Shown piece after piece: positions 8,971 through 18,984 of a DNA stretch of 41,243 nucleotides. The stretch spans positions 1 to 41,243 of the forward strand of contig NZ_LZKJ01000158.1 in assembly GCF_001672775.1 (NCBI RefSeq), given 5' to 3'. A model generated the notes under the pieces. The model searched no databases, had not been told where the DNA came from, and saw only the letters and a list, made by a program, of their open reading frames with translations. Position 1 is the first letter of the stretch. Every line of letters starts with the position of its first letter. The stretch is from Mycobacterium kyorinense. GTDB taxonomy: Bacteria; Actinomycetota; Actinomycetes; Mycobacteriales; Mycobacteriaceae. The position numbers and the translations under genes are program-made.

Positions 8971-9068
8971 GCTCACGGTCGAGTCCAGTTGCGGGATGGA
9001 GATTGAAAATCTCATCCTGCTCACCGTAGGCCGCCGCGGTGACCTGGGCCATCGGTAGTCTCGACGAC

Positions 9069-10862
9069 ATGTTTGGTTTCCTACCCGACCCGCCCGGCGC
9101 CGACGGGGTGCGCGCGCTGGTACGTCGCGTCGACGCCGCCCGCCACCACGGCATCCCCAACGGGTGCGTACTCGAACTCGACCTGTACGCCGCACCGCCG
9201 GAAACGAGCGGCTTCGACCCGCTGGCGATCATCAGCGCCGGTGGCCGGCCACAGGTACTGCGCGAATCCGTGGCCGCGATCCACCGGGCCGCCGACGACC
9301 CTCGGGTCGCCGGCCTGATCGCGCGGGTGCAGCTTCCCGCCGCCTCTCCCGGGCCGGTTCAAGAGTTGCGGGAGGCCATCACCGCGTTCACGGCCGTCAA
9401 GCCGTCGTTGGCCTGGGCCGAGACCTATCCGGGCACGCTGTCGTACTACCTGGCTTCGGCGTTCGGCGAGGTATGGATGCAGCCGGCGGGCAGCGTCGGG
9501 CTGATCGGCTTCGCCACCAATGCCCTGTTCCTGCGTGAAGCCCTGGACAAGCTCGGTATCGAGGCGCAGTATGTCGCCCGGGGCGAATACAAGTCGGCGG
9601 CTAACCGCTATACCCAGGACCGCTATACCGACGCCCATCGCGAAGCCGACACCAGATTGTTGGAGAGCCTGCGTGCGCAGGTGTGGCAGGCGGTGTCCGA
9701 GTCCCGAAAGATCGACCTCGACGCCGTTGATGCACTGGCCGATCGGGCGCCCCTGCTGCGCGACGATGCGGTGAGCGCCAAACTGATCGACCGCATCGGC
9801 TACCGCGACGAAGCGTACGCGCGTATCGCGGAACTCGTTGGCGCCGAGGGTATCTCACCCGAGACCGGCGACGCGGACAGCGATGACGCGCCGGCACGAC
9901 TCTACCTGGCCCGCTATGCCCGTGCGAGTGCCCCGCGGTCGGCTCCGTTTCCGTCGATTCCCGGCCGCCGGCCCAAGCCGACCGTCGCGCTGGTCACCGT
10001 CGCGGGCATGATCGACAGCGGGCGCGGCGGCCCCCGGGTGTTCCCGTTCGGCACATCCAGCGTGGGCGCCGACACCATCGCGGCGGCGTTGCGCGAAGCC
10101 GCCGCCGACGAGTCGGTGTCGGCGATCGTGCTGCGCGTCAACAGCCCGGGCGGCGTGGTCACCGCATCGGAAGTCATCTGGCGCGAGGTCGCCAAGGCCC
10201 GCGGTCGCGGCAAGCCGGTGGTCGCGTCGCTGGGTGCCGTCGCCGCATCCGGCGGCTACTACATCTCGATGGGCGCCGACGCGATCGTGGCGAATCCGGG
10301 AACGATCACCGGTTCAATCGGTGTGGTGACTGGAAAGCTGGTCGCCCGAGACCTCAAGGACCGGCTGGGGGTCGGCTCAGATACGGTGCGCACCAACGCG
10401 AATGCCGACGCATGGTCGGTCAACGCGCCGTTCACCCCAGAACAGCATGCCCAGGTTGAAGCGGAGGCCGACCTGATCTACGCCGACTTCGTGCAGCGGG
10501 TCGCCGAGGGCCGGCACCTGAGCGAGGCGGCAGTGGAGGAGGTCGCCAGGGGCCGGATCTGGACCGGCGCGGATGCCCTCGAGCGTGGCTTGGTCGACGA
10601 ACTCGGCGGATTGCGTACCGCGCTGCGCCGGGCGAAAGTGCTCGCCGGCCTTGACGAAGATGCCGAGGTCCGTATCGTCAGCTACCCCGGGTCCTCGCTG
10701 TGGGAGTTCCTCCGGCCGCGCCCGTCATCGCAACCGGCCGCCGCGTCGCTGCCGGATGCGGTGGGCGCGTTGATCGGCCAGTCGGTCATCGGACTTTTGG
10801 ACCAGGCTGAGCGGACGCTGACCGGTGCGAGCGTGCTATGGCTGGGGGAGTCGCGGCTTTAG
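9069..10862 (+). CDS. sppA: Protease IV / signal peptide peptidase SppA
   Basis: 597-residue S49 serine protease with the tandem-domain layout of SppA 67K, which degrades cleaved signal peptides at the membrane. The catalytic dyad is visible: the lysine in GEYKSAAN (K175) and the serine in AASGGYYIS (S394). I chose ATG 9069 ([13 protein letters not shown]) because it matches remembered mycobacterial SppA N-termini; a GTG at 9039 would add 10 residues. No strong N-terminal membrane segment is seen. Its stop overlaps the stop of the convergent methyltransferase by a few bases (10859-10862). Confidence 0.94.
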   Translation: MFGFLPDPPGADGVRALVRRVDAARHHGIPNGCVLELDLYAAPPETSGFDPLAIISAGGRPQVLRESVAAIHRAADDPRVAGLIARVQLPAASPGPVQELREAITAFTAVKPSLAWAETYPGTLSYYLASAFGEVWMQPAGSVGLIGFATNALFLREALDKLGIEAQYVARGEYKSAANRYTQDRYTDAHREADTRLLESLRAQVWQAVSESRKIDLDAVDALADRAPLLRDDAVSAKLIDRIGYRDEAYARIAELVGAEGISPETGDADSDDAPARLYLARYARASAPRSAPFPSIPGRRPKPTVALVTVAGMIDSGRGGPRVFPFGTSSVGADTIAAALREAAADESVSAIVLRVNSPGGVVTASEVIWREVAKARGRGKPVVASLGAVAASGGYYISMGADAIVANPGTITGSIGVVTGKLVARDLKDRLGVGSDTVRTNANADAWSVNAPFTPEQHAQVEAEADLIYADFVQRVAEGRHLSEAAVEEVARGRIWTGADALERGLVDELGGLRTALRRAKVLAGLDEDAEVRIVSYPGSSLWEFLRPRPSSQPAAASLPDAVGALIGQSVIGLLDQAERTLTGASVLWLGESRL

Positions 10863-11773
10863 CCCGCAAGCGTCCCGCTGACGAAAATGATCTCGCCCAG
10901 CGGATCGTCGTCTTCGATTGCGGGAACGTCGAGTCCGTTGCGCACGAACAATTCCGCGCGCGTCACACCGCTGGCTTCCCATCCCTTGCCGTGAAGGTAG
11001 TCGACGACGTGGTTGCGCTCACCGGCGTACACCAACGACGCCATATCGATATCGATGCCTTGTTCACGCAGCGGCGCGGACATTTCCCGCACCCGGTCGG
11101 CATCGAAATCCCGGATGCCCGGCACATATTCGGTGGCGATGGTGCTGCCCGGCACGCTCAGCGCGGTGATGTTGTCGAACAGCCGGTCTTGGGCCTCGGG
11201 CGGTAGGTAGATCAGCAGTCCTTCGGCCAGCCATGCCGTCGGGACGCTGGTGTCGAGGCCGGCCTCCTGCAGCGCCGCCGGCCAATCCGATCGCAGGTCG
11301 ATGCGGACGGTGCGCCGCGTCGCGGCGGGGGCAGCGTCGATGCCGGCCAGTGTGGTGGTCTTGAAGTCGATGACCTGTGGCTGATCGATCTCGTAAACCA
11401 CCGTCTCGGCCGGCCAGTCCAACCGGTAGGCACGCGAGTCAAGGCCGGATGCCAGGATCACCGCCTGACGCACGCCAGTTCCCATCGCATCGACGAAGTA
11501 GTCGTCGAAGTACTTGGTGCGCACCGCGATTCCATCGATCATCGCCTGTACACGCGCCGGTGAGGCGTTCTCGATGGCCGACAGATCCAGCTCGCCGTCG
11601 AGCATCTTGACGAAGAAGTCCAGCCCTACGGCGCGTACCAACGGCTCGGCGAACGGGTCGTTGATCAGCCCGCGCGCATCTTTTGTCGCCATCGCCCGTC
11701 CCGCGGCGACCATGGTCGCGGTTGCGCCCACGCTGGAGGCCAGATCCCAACTGTCGTCGTGTGTGCGTGCCAT
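10859..11773 (-). CDS. Class I SAM-dependent methyltransferase (TIGR00027/LCMT-like), paralog A
   Basis: 304 residues of the large mycobacterial family with the signature [17 protein letters not shown] at the N-terminus. The SAM site is [13 protein letters not shown] (about 106-118), followed by the acidic YEIDQPQV strand (127-134). I start at [10 protein letters not shown] because this is the family N-terminus; an ATG 30 nt upstream would overlap the preceding gene. It is the third and last gene of a minus-strand tandem array, 7 nt after paralog B. The methyl acceptor is not known for this family; lipid or O-methyl acceptors have been suggested. Confidence 0.92.
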   Translation of the reverse strand: MARTHDDSWDLASSVGATATMVAAGRAMATKDARGLINDPFAEPLVRAVGLDFFVKMLDGELDLSAIENASPARVQAMIDGIAVRTKYFDDYFVDAMGTGVRQAVILASGLDSRAYRLDWPAETVVYEIDQPQVIDFKTTTLAGIDAAPAATRRTVRIDLRSDWPAALQEAGLDTSVPTAWLAEGLLIYLPPEAQDRLFDNITALSVPGSTIATEYVPGIRDFDADRVREMSAPLREQGIDIDMASLVYAGERNHVVDYLHGKGWEASGVTRAELFVRNGLDVPAIEDDDPLGEIIFVSGTLAG

Positions 11774-11780
11774 GGGCGCC

Positions 11781-12683
11781 TTATCCGAGCGTGGCTGAGA
11801 CATAGCTCATCTTGCCGAAGACAGCCACCAAATCGCCCTCGGGAAATTCAAAGCCGTTGCTGTCATACAGCTCCCGGATCGGGTAGAGGCTGACCTGCCA
11901 ACCGTGATCGGAGAGGTAGTCGACGACGATGCTGCGCTCGCCCTGATAAAACAGGTCGGCCATGTCGACGTCGACACCGAGCCGGCGCCACCGTTCGCTG
12001 ATTCGCTGGGCATGGTCGCCGGAGAAGGCATCGGGTTCGGGGAAGTGTTCGGTGGCCAGGCCGCTACCCGGCGCGCTGAGCGCGGTGATGTTGTCGAACA
12101 ACCGGTCCTGGGCCTCCGGCGGTAGATAGGGCAACAGCCCTTCGGCGCTCCACGCGGTTGGTTGGTCGGGGTCGAAACCGCCTTCTTTCAGGGCCGCCGG
12201 CCAGTCGTCGCGCAGATCGATGCCGATCGTGCGACGCTGCGCCGACGGTGTGGCGCCGACGTCGGCAAGGGTGCTGGACTTGAAGTCGATGACCTGCGGC
12301 TGGTCGATCTCATAGACCACGGTTCCTGCCGGCCACCGCAGCCGATAGGCCCTGGTGTCCAGGCCCGAGGCCAGGATCACCGCCTGCCGCGCGCCGCACC
12401 CCGTCGCGCTGGTGAAGAAGTCGTCGAAAAACCTTGTGCGCACTGCCATTTGCTCTGTCCGCGTTTTGCGATTGAGCCACGCGTCGTCATCCAGGTCCAC
12501 CTCGCCGTCGAGCAGCCGGATGAACGGAGTAAGGCCGACCGCGCGGACCAGTGGATCGGCGAACGGATCGTCGAGCAGCGCGTCGGGTCCCTGGGAAGCC
12601 AGCGCGCGTGAGGTGGCCACCATCGTGGCCGTGGCGCCCACGCTGGATGCCAGATCCCAGGTGTCGTCATGAGTTCGTGCCAT
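11781..12683 (-). CDS. Class I SAM-dependent methyltransferase, paralog B
   Basis: 300 residues, starting [19 protein letters not shown], with [13 protein letters not shown] (103-115) and YEIDQPQV (124-131). It is the middle gene of the three-paralog array. A good ribosome binding site, AGGAGG (complement of 12689-12694), precedes the ATG. The region between the N-terminal helix and the SAM motif (about 60-80) differs strongly from paralogs A and C, which suggests different acceptors. Operon with its neighbours (44 and 7 nt gaps). Confidence 0.92.
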   Translation of the reverse strand: MARTHDDTWDLASSVGATATMVATSRALASQGPDALLDDPFADPLVRAVGLTPFIRLLDGEVDLDDDAWLNRKTRTEQMAVRTRFFDDFFTSATGCGARQAVILASGLDTRAYRLRWPAGTVVYEIDQPQVIDFKSSTLADVGATPSAQRRTIGIDLRDDWPAALKEGGFDPDQPTAWSAEGLLPYLPPEAQDRLFDNITALSAPGSGLATEHFPEPDAFSGDHAQRISERWRRLGVDVDMADLFYQGERSIVVDYLSDHGWQVSLYPIRELYDSNGFEFPEGDLVAVFGKMSYVSATLG

Positions 12684-12727
12684 TCGGTCCTCCTAGATTG
12701 GGTCTGGCCGGCTCGCTGCGATGGCTG

Positions 12728-13651
12728 CTAATTCAACGTGGCGCTGACGTAGCGTAAATCACCGAACGGCATGTCTTCCTCGTCGATCGGTGGAAGGCCG
12801 TTGGCGGCGAACAGATCCCGGACGCTGTCGGCATTGATCTGCCAGCCGTGGCCGGACAGGTAGGGGGCGGCCTCGTTGCGGTCACCGAAATAGACCAGTT
12901 CTGTCATGTCGAGGTCGAAACCGTGCTCACGCCACCGTTGCGAGGCCTTCTGCATCCGCTCTTTCATCTTTTCCTCGTCGGCGGGATCGGGATTGGACAC
13001 GCTTTCGGTGGCGAACCGGCTTCCCGGCGCACTGAGCGCGGTGATGGTGTCCAGCAGCCGGTCTTGTGCGTCCGGAGGCAAATAGCCCAGCAAGCCCTCA
13101 GCGCTCCACGCTGTCGGCTTGCTCGGATCGAACCCTGCCGCACGCAGCGCCGCAGGCCAATCGTCGCGCAAATCGATGGCCACCGCGCGCCGCTCTGCGG
13201 TGGGTTCGACACCCAGTTGCGCAAGTGTGCCGGACTTGAACTCGATGACCTGAGGCTGATCCACCTCGTAGATCACCGTCCCGGTCGGCCAGGCCAATCG
13301 GTAGGCGCGGGCATCTAGACCGGATGCCAGAATCACGACCTGGCTGATGCCGGACTTCGCCGCGTCGAGAAAGAATTCGTCGAAGAATTTGGTCCGCACG
13401 GCCATGTTGTCGGCCATGCGGTGTGCCCCGGCTCGGTCGTCGTCATCCTGCAAGTCGGCGGGGTTCAACTCGCCGCTGGCCATCCGGCTGAACAGATCGA
13501 TACCGACGGCCCGCACCAGCGGCTCAGCGAACGGATCGTTAATCAGTGGGTGCTCGGCACGAGACGCCACCGCCCGAGCGGCCGCGACCATCGTGGCGGT
13601 CGCCCCCACGCTCGACGCGAGATCCCAGGTGTCGTTATCCGTCCGTGCCAT
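12728..13651 (-). CDS. Class I SAM-dependent methyltransferase, paralog C (first of array)
   Basis: 307 residues from [10 protein letters not shown]. The SAM motif is [13 protein letters not shown] (107-119) and the acidic strand reads YEVDQPQV. A longer reading from 13762 would add 37 residues unlike the family, whereas the chosen ATG has AAGGAG (complement of 13657-13662) at 5-6 nt. Promoter-like TATATT followed by GGCTAA lies just upstream on the minus strand (13675-13686). It leads the three-gene array, probably arisen by tandem duplication. Confidence 0.92.
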   Translation of the reverse strand: MARTDNDTWDLASSVGATATMVAAARAVASRAEHPLINDPFAEPLVRAVGIDLFSRMASGELNPADLQDDDDRAGAHRMADNMAVRTKFFDEFFLDAAKSGISQVVILASGLDARAYRLAWPTGTVIYEVDQPQVIEFKSGTLAQLGVEPTAERRAVAIDLRDDWPAALRAAGFDPSKPTAWSAEGLLGYLPPDAQDRLLDTITALSAPGSRFATESVSNPDPADEEKMKERMQKASQRWREHGFDLDMTELVYFGDRNEAAPYLSGHGWQINADSVRDLFAANGLPPIDEEDMPFGDLRYVSATLN

Positions 13652-13674
13652 GTCCGCTCCTTCAAAGTCGTTAC

Positions 13675-13686
13675 TTAGCCAATATA
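13675..13686 (-). promoter_or_regulatory. -10-like element of the methyltransferase array (TATATTGGCTAA)
   Basis: On the minus strand TATATT (13686-13681) is followed directly by GGCTAA, about 24-30 nt before the start of paralog C. The same layout, TACGTTGGCTAA, precedes the unlinked paralog D (29019-29030). TANNNT is the mycobacterial -10 consensus; I saw no convincing -35. Confidence 0.45.
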
Positions 13687-13770
13687 ACTTGCTTAGCGGT
13701 GAGCGGCCACTGCAGGCACGTATCTTGCGGTTTTGCCTGTCATCGGGGGCCAACCGCGCCACGCTTGGGC

Positions 13771-14547
13771 ATGCCCTATTCGGTGGTAGGCAAACGGGTG
13801 CTGATTACCGGTGCATCGTCGGGCCTGGGCGCGGCGCTGGCCCAACAGTTGGCCGCCGACGGCGCGGTGGTCGGGCTGGTCGCCCGCCGGCGCGAACGGT
13901 TGGACGCGGTGCTGGCCGTCTGCCGGCGAAGCTCGCCGGATTCGCAAATGTGGGTCGCCGACATGGCCGACACCGCGGCCCTCGATGCGCTGGCCGTTGC
14001 GGCATGGGAGGGCCTCGGTGGCATCGACGTGTTGGTCAACAACGCGGCGATCCCGAAGCGCCGGGCGATCAGCGAGTTGGACCCGGCCGCGGTGGAGGCG
14101 GTCATGGGCGTCAACTTCGTCGCGCCGATGCGGCTTGCGCTGGCGGTGCTGCCGCGGATGCTGGGCCGCGGTGACGGCGTGATCGTCAACGTGGCCAGCA
14201 TGGGTGGTCGGCTGGGAATCGTCCACGAGGCCGCCTACTGCGCCAGCAAGTTCGCGCTGTGCGGCTGGAGTGAGGTGATGGCCATCGACCTGCACGGCAC
14301 AGGCGTCTCGGTGAAGCTCATCGAGCCCGGGCCCGTCGACACCGAGATCTGGGAACGGCCCGACAACGACGATCCGCTCTACGACGGGCCCAAGGTGCCT
14401 GCCGAGGAGGTGGCGGCCGGCATCATCGCGGCGCTGGGCAGCGACCGCTTCGAGCACTACCTGCCGGATATGAAGGTCGTCGTCGACGCCAAGAACGCCG
14501 ATGTGGACGCCTACCTCGCCGGTGCGGCCGCGATGGCGCGACGATGA
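13771..14547 (+). CDS. Short-chain dehydrogenase/reductase (SDR)
   Basis: 258 residues of classical SDR type. The NAD(P) motif is T13-G-A-S-S-G-L-G20, NNAA follows at about 90-93, and the catalytic residues are S143, Y156 and K160 (Y-C-A-S-K). Basic residues after beta-2 (ARRRERL, 38-44) favour NADP. I use ATG 13771 ([14 protein letters not shown]) because the longer reading covers the divergent methyltransferase promoter. Its TGA overlaps the ATG of the next dehydrogenase (ATGA), so both form one unit. The substrate is unknown. Confidence 0.92.
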   Translation: MPYSVVGKRVLITGASSGLGAALAQQLAADGAVVGLVARRRERLDAVLAVCRRSSPDSQMWVADMADTAALDALAVAAWEGLGGIDVLVNNAAIPKRRAISELDPAAVEAVMGVNFVAPMRLALAVLPRMLGRGDGVIVNVASMGGRLGIVHEAAYCASKFALCGWSEVMAIDLHGTGVSVKLIEPGPVDTEIWERPDNDDPLYDGPKVPAEEVAAGIIAALGSDRFEHYLPDMKVVVDAKNADVDAYLAGAAAMARR

Positions 14548-15752
14548 GGGCGCTGGTTTTCGGGGTGCCACCGGAGCCCGGGTTCGACGACGCCCTCGCG
14601 CACAGTCCCGTCGCGCTCCGTGACATGCCGGAACCCCGCTTGCTGCACGACGATTGGGTAATCACCAAGCCGCGACTGACCGGCATCTGCGGATCGGATT
14701 CCAAGCAGATCCTATTGGATTTCGGTGAAGGCGACGCCGACAACGCCATCTCGGCGTTTTGCTCGTTCCCGCAAGTGATGGGCCACGAGGTGGTGGCCGA
14801 CGTCGTGACGGTTGGACCGAAGGCCCGCGGCCTGGACGTCGGGCAACGGGTGGTGCTCAACCCGTGGCTCTCCTGCGGGCCACGTGGTATCGAACCCCCT
14901 TGCCCGGCTTGTGAAAACGGTGACTACAGCCTGTGCTGGAGCTTTTGCGACGGCGACATCAAGCCCGGCATTCACACCGGGGTGTCGGCCGACGTGACCG
15001 GTGGCTACGCCGAGTCGATGGCGGCTCACGATTCGATGTTGTTCATCGTTCCTGAGTCGGTGCCCGATGAGCTGGCCGTGTTCGCCGACCCGTTCTCCGT
15101 TTCGTTGCACGCGATTACCCGCCACCCGCCGCCGCGGTCCGGTCGGGTTCTGGTGTACGGCGCGGGGTCACTGGGGTTGTGCGCGGTCGTGATCCTGCAA
15201 GCGCTGTACCCGGAAGTGGCGGTAGCGGTGGTGGCGCGCTTCGACGCGCAGGCCGAGTTGGCCCGTCAGTTCGGCGCCGATCTGGTGCTGGCGCACGAGC
15301 CACGCTTGGCGGTGGTCGAGCAAGTGGCCGTCTGGGGCGGCGGGCGGCTGCGGCAACCGTTGCAGGGGCTACCGATGGCCTACCCGGGCGCTGTCGACGT
15401 CGTCTACGACACCGTCGGCAAACCGGAAACATTCGAGGTCGGGGTGCGAGTGCTTCGGGCGCGCGGCACGTTGGTGAAGGCGGGTGTGCACACGCCGGGC
15501 CGGTGGGAGTGGAGTCCGTTGTATTTCAAGGAGATCGACTGGGTGGGCTCCAACGCCTTCGGTGTGGAGGAGGTGAACGGCGTGCGCAAACACGCGATCG
15601 GCCACTACCTCGACCTAATCGTTGACGGCGCAATTGATCTGCGCCCCATGCTGACTCACACCTTTGCCTTGGAACAGTGGCGCGACGCGTTTCTCGCCAT
15701 TGCTGACCAGGGCAACAGCGGCGCGGTCAAGGTAGCGTTTGACCAGCGGTGA
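14544..15752 (+). CDS. Zinc-dependent medium-chain dehydrogenase (MDR/alcohol dehydrogenase-like)
   Basis: 402 residues. The catalytic zinc ligands are C49 (GICGSD) and H81-E82 (GHE); a structural zinc site is suggested by C111, C120, C123 and C131, with an insert in the first spacing. The nucleotide-binding loop is G205-A-G-S-L-G210. The gene overlaps the SDR upstream by ATGA, which suggests two consecutive oxidations or reductions of one substrate. The 3' end overlaps the convergent cyclase/ATPase gene by 26 nt. The substrate cannot be told from sequence. Confidence 0.92.
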   Translation: MRALVFGVPPEPGFDDALAHSPVALRDMPEPRLLHDDWVITKPRLTGICGSDSKQILLDFGEGDADNAISAFCSFPQVMGHEVVADVVTVGPKARGLDVGQRVVLNPWLSCGPRGIEPPCPACENGDYSLCWSFCDGDIKPGIHTGVSADVTGGYAESMAAHDSMLFIVPESVPDELAVFADPFSVSLHAITRHPPPRSGRVLVYGAGSLGLCAVVILQALYPEVAVAVVARFDAQAELARQFGADLVLAHEPRLAVVEQVAVWGGGRLRQPLQGLPMAYPGAVDVVYDTVGKPETFEVGVRVLRARGTLVKAGVHTPGRWEWSPLYFKEIDWVGSNAFGVEEVNGVRKHAIGHYLDLIVDGAIDLRPMLTHTFALEQWRDAFLAIADQGNSGAVKVAFDQR

Positions 15753-18435
15753 ACTGCGTTCGGGCCCGGTCAATCTGATCAAGCGCGTAGGCCGCCATGG
15801 CGGCGTCGGTCATGTGTTCGCCGGCATTCGCCATGGATTGGTAGGCCTGGGCACCAAACACCTCGCGTAGATGCGTGATGGTCGAGTCGATCTCTCGATT
15901 GGCCGAGCGCGTCCAGGGGTTGCTCGCGAACGCACTGATAGTGGCGGCGGGTTCGTAGTATCCCAGGGTGTCGAGAACGCCGGCAAGGATGGCAAGCGGG
16001 CTGCTCAGCAAGGAGAAGCTGCCCGCATCGTAGAACGCGCGGATCGCCAGGTCTAAGTACTCCAAGGCGTCGGCGGGGTTGCCGCGGGTGGCCGCAACCC
16101 GCGACAGGCTCGCCGCAAGATGCGACTCGGCCCATTCGTTACCACTCTCTTGAGCGATTCTCAGGCCTTGGCGAAGAACGTCATAGGCGGCGATGGGATC
16201 AGCCTCGCGGTGCGTAACACCGTAGGCGAGAAGCGCAAGACATCTCAGCAAAGGATTACCCGTTGCATCATCCACCTCGAGGAGATCTTCCGAGATTGCC
16301 CTCGCCTCGCTACCGGCGCCGACGATGTTCAATGCCAAAGCCAGGCAGGCGTGCGGGACGATACCTTGTTCTCGTGCAACGATGTTGCGACACGAGTCAA
16401 CCCACCGCTCCGGTTGACCTTTCGCTATGTATCCTCCACCGATCCACGCTTCGAACGCGAACGGAACCTTGTCGAATTGCCCGCTTGCTATGGCCAGCAG
16501 CCCGGCATCGGCATAGCAGACGGCACTGTCCACCCGACCGGTGATGTAGCTTTCTGCGGCCATGACGTAAAGCTGCGCCAACCGGCGATGTCGGACGGAC
16601 TTGGCGCATTCGATGAGTTCCTCGGCCCAGCCGAGCGGTTCGTATTGCTCCACCCAAATGCCAAGAAATGCGACGTAGACGGCGATGGCGGCGGCGGTGT
16701 CGATGTCACTGTGGTCCGCAGACCACCGAAACGCGGCGCGCAGATTGGCCAGCTCGGCGGCAAACCAGGCGTAGGCATCGCGCTGGCGCGGACTGTCCCA
16801 CAGCGCTAGCACGTCGGCTTCCCGTCCGGCGAAATAACGGGCGTGCGCGGCTCGGGCCTCCTCGGCTTTACCGACCGCGACAAGTTGTTCCTCGGCGAAC
16901 TGGCGGATCGTCTCCAACATCGAAAACCGGGTCCGTCCTGACCTCCGGTCGGCCACCACAAGCGACTTGCGGACCAGGGCATCCAGCAAGTCCAGGGTGG
17001 CGAACTCGTCGTCATAGCCTGCGACCGCACCTGCAGCGTGCAGGTCGAAGCCGCCCGCGAACACCGAACACCTTGCCAACAGCAGCTTTTCGTCATCGTC
17101 GAGCAGGTCATGCGACCACTGCACTGCGTGCCGCAGAGTTTGGTGGCGCTCGAGCCCACGCCGCGATCCCACCAGCAGACGGAATCGGTCGTCGAGGCGG
17201 TCGCGCAACTCGGTCACCGTCATCGACTGCAGGCGTGACGCGGCCAATTCGATGCCCAGCGGTATCCCGTCGAGGCGGCAACAGATCTCGACCGCGGCAG
17301 CCTCGTCATCCCCGGCCCACGAGACATCGGGCGCCACCGCGCGGACGCGCTCGACGAACAGGGCTGCAGCGGTCGAATCGATGCCGTTTTTCACATCCAA
17401 TGACGCCACCGGCCAGAGTTGTTCGTCGGAAACCCGCAACCCCTCCCGGCTGGTGGCGATAATTCTTACGGCCGGTGCGCTCTGCAAGATCGTCTGTATC
17501 ATTTCGGCGGCCGCATCCAGGACGTGCTCGCAGTTGTCGAAGACGAGCAACCGAATCCGGCCCTCCTGTGCCGCGGCCACGCTGTCGGCCACACTCAGTC
17601 CCGGTTGCTGCGTAATGCCCAGTACCGCGGCCACCGCCTCAGGTACCGCGGCCGGATCGACAACCGCGGCCAGTTCGATCACCCATACCCCATCGGGAAA
17701 GCTGGCCATCGATCGTGCGGCTGCCTCCAACGCAAGGCGGGTCTTGCCCACGCCGCCAACGCCGGTCAAGGTCACCAACCGATGTGTTGTCAGCGCCTCC
17801 GTCACCTCGGACAGCTCCGACTCGCGCCCGACGAAGCTGGTGGACTGCGGTCGCAGGTTTCCTGGTGTCGCATCGAGCGTCCGGAGCGATGGAAACTCGC
17901 TGCGCAGGCCCGACGCTCGCACCTGAAAAATCTCGACCGGCCTGACCAAGTCTCGCAACCGCCGGGGCCCCAAGGCAATCAGGTCGACGGAGCTGAGTAG
18001 ACCCGCGGTGGCGCCGTCGAGCAGAATTTGCCCGCCGTGTCCGCACGACATCACCCGTGAGGCACGATTGAGCACTGCGCCGAAGTAGTCCGCGCCGCGC
18101 AACTCGGCCTCACCGGTCGCGATTCCCATCCGCACCGGTAATTGCAGTTCGCGCTGCGCGGCCACCGCGGCATCGACGGCCGACATCGGTGAGGAGAACG
18201 CGGCACACATCCCATCACCGGTGTGTTTGAACAGCCACCCGTGGTGCATCTCTACGGCCTTGCACGACACCTGGTCGTGGGCTTCGAGAGCATGCCGCAT
18301 CGCGTCCGCATCGGCTTCCCACCGCCGCGTCGAACCCTCGATATCGGTGAATAGGAAGGTGACGACGCCCGAGGGCACAGCCGCCGGTCCCTCAGAATGG
18401 TTCACGCCGCGCACTCCTGTTTCGGGAGATGTCAT
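15727..18435 (-). CDS. Class III adenylyl cyclase domain fused to STAND ATPase and TPR-like region
   Basis: 902 residues. The cyclase domain (about 21-170) has metal aspartates D31 (FTDIEGST) and D74 (KHTGDG), the adenine-selecting pair K70 and D116, and transition-state N123 and R127, so it looks catalytically complete. An NB-ARC/AAA-type ATPase follows, with Walker A GVGGVGKT (225-232) and Walker B LLVFDN (D300). The rest is a helical repeat region. Unlike the similar protein at 21134, it ends without a LuxR helix-turn-helix. A cAMP-producing signal-integrating role is an inference; the ligand is unknown. Confidence 0.88.
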   Translation of the reverse strand: MTSPETGVRGVNHSEGPAAVPSGVVTFLFTDIEGSTRRWEADADAMRHALEAHDQVSCKAVEMHHGWLFKHTGDGMCAAFSSPMSAVDAAVAAQRELQLPVRMGIATGEAELRGADYFGAVLNRASRVMSCGHGGQILLDGATAGLLSSVDLIALGPRRLRDLVRPVEIFQVRASGLRSEFPSLRTLDATPGNLRPQSTSFVGRESELSEVTEALTTHRLVTLTGVGGVGKTRLALEAAARSMASFPDGVWVIELAAVVDPAAVPEAVAAVLGITQQPGLSVADSVAAAQEGRIRLLVFDNCEHVLDAAAEMIQTILQSAPAVRIIATSREGLRVSDEQLWPVASLDVKNGIDSTAAALFVERVRAVAPDVSWAGDDEAAAVEICCRLDGIPLGIELAASRLQSMTVTELRDRLDDRFRLLVGSRRGLERHQTLRHAVQWSHDLLDDDEKLLLARCSVFAGGFDLHAAGAVAGYDDEFATLDLLDALVRKSLVVADRRSGRTRFSMLETIRQFAEEQLVAVGKAEEARAAHARYFAGREADVLALWDSPRQRDAYAWFAAELANLRAAFRWSADHSDIDTAAAIAVYVAFLGIWVEQYEPLGWAEELIECAKSVRHRRLAQLYVMAAESYITGRVDSAVCYADAGLLAIASGQFDKVPFAFEAWIGGGYIAKGQPERWVDSCRNIVAREQGIVPHACLALALNIVGAGSEARAISEDLLEVDDATGNPLLRCLALLAYGVTHREADPIAAYDVLRQGLRIAQESGNEWAESHLAASLSRVAATRGNPADALEYLDLAIRAFYDAGSFSLLSSPLAILAGVLDTLGYYEPAATISAFASNPWTRSANREIDSTITHLREVFGAQAYQSMANAGEHMTDAAMAAYALDQIDRARTQFTAGQTLP

Positions 18436-18616
18436 GGTAGGCCTGTCGTGCCAGCGCAGGGCGTATTTTCGCTGAAGACGGCCCGCCTTCCGGTGTCGCC
18501 TGAATGCGCGGGCTCAGCGATAGACGGGGCTGATGCTGCGGTCGCTGACGGCATGCGGCTTTATCGTTCGCCGAAGCGGCCGACCTCGCCCGCGAGTTGG
18601 GGTGATCGGTGGCGGC

Positions 18617-18682
18617 TCAGCCAGCTCCCGCGTAAAGCTCGCCCAAGAAGCCGCCTGCCACCACTGATCCAAATGCGCTCAC
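18617..18682 (-). CDS. Possible 21-residue peptide ORF coupled to the small hypothetical gene
   Basis: A GTG-started ORF reading MSAFGSVVAGGF-LGELYAGAG. Its GTG overlaps the TGA of the gene upstream (GTGA). It is rich in Gly and Ala. The overlap repeats the P450 to small-ORF junction, making a chain of three coupled frames, but coding status is unproven. The remaining 18436-18616 shows no gene I can support. Confidence 0.25.
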   Translation of the reverse strand: MSAFGSVVAGGFLGELYAGAG

Positions 18683-18984
18683 AGCCTCTGCATCTCGCGT
18701 CCCATGCAGGAGCGCTCAAGGAATCCGTAGCGCTTCGGGTAGGGCCGGCGCGGTTGGCGGTCATTCGGTGTCGCGCTGAGAGACAGTCGGTGCATCCCGG
18801 CGCGGACGATACCGGCCGCTTCGGACCACCAATGAACAGTGTTGGGCCGTACCGGTACCGCTGCCGCGGTGCCGAAGACAACCTCGTGCTCGCTGATGAG
18901 GACCGGCGTCGGCGCCGCGCGGAGATGTTTCTTTGTTGTCGCGGCGGGGCTGGCCACCGCGGAGTTGCCGCCAACAATGTTCAT
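18679..18984 (-). CDS. Small conserved-looking hypothetical protein downstream of P450
   Basis: 101 residues, MNIVGGNSAVASPAATTKKH at the start and a basic C-terminus ending CMGREMQRL. The ATG overlaps the P450 stop (ATGA), so it is very likely translated with it. I recognise the PTPVLISEHEVVFGTAAAV stretch as resembling small mycobacterial proteins of unknown function, from memory only. There are no cysteine motifs, signal peptide or membrane segment. Function unknown; a partner or substrate of the P450 is one possibility. Confidence 0.6.
   Translation of the reverse strand: MNIVGGNSAVASPAATTKKHLRAAPTPVLISEHEVVFGTAAAVPVRPNTVHWWSEAAGIVRAGMHRLSLSATPNDRQPRRPYPKRYGFLERSCMGREMQRL

Noticed and set aside
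13652..13762. 37-residue N-terminal extension of methyltransferase C
   Set aside because: Unlike the family, and a good ribosome binding site precedes the inner ATG.
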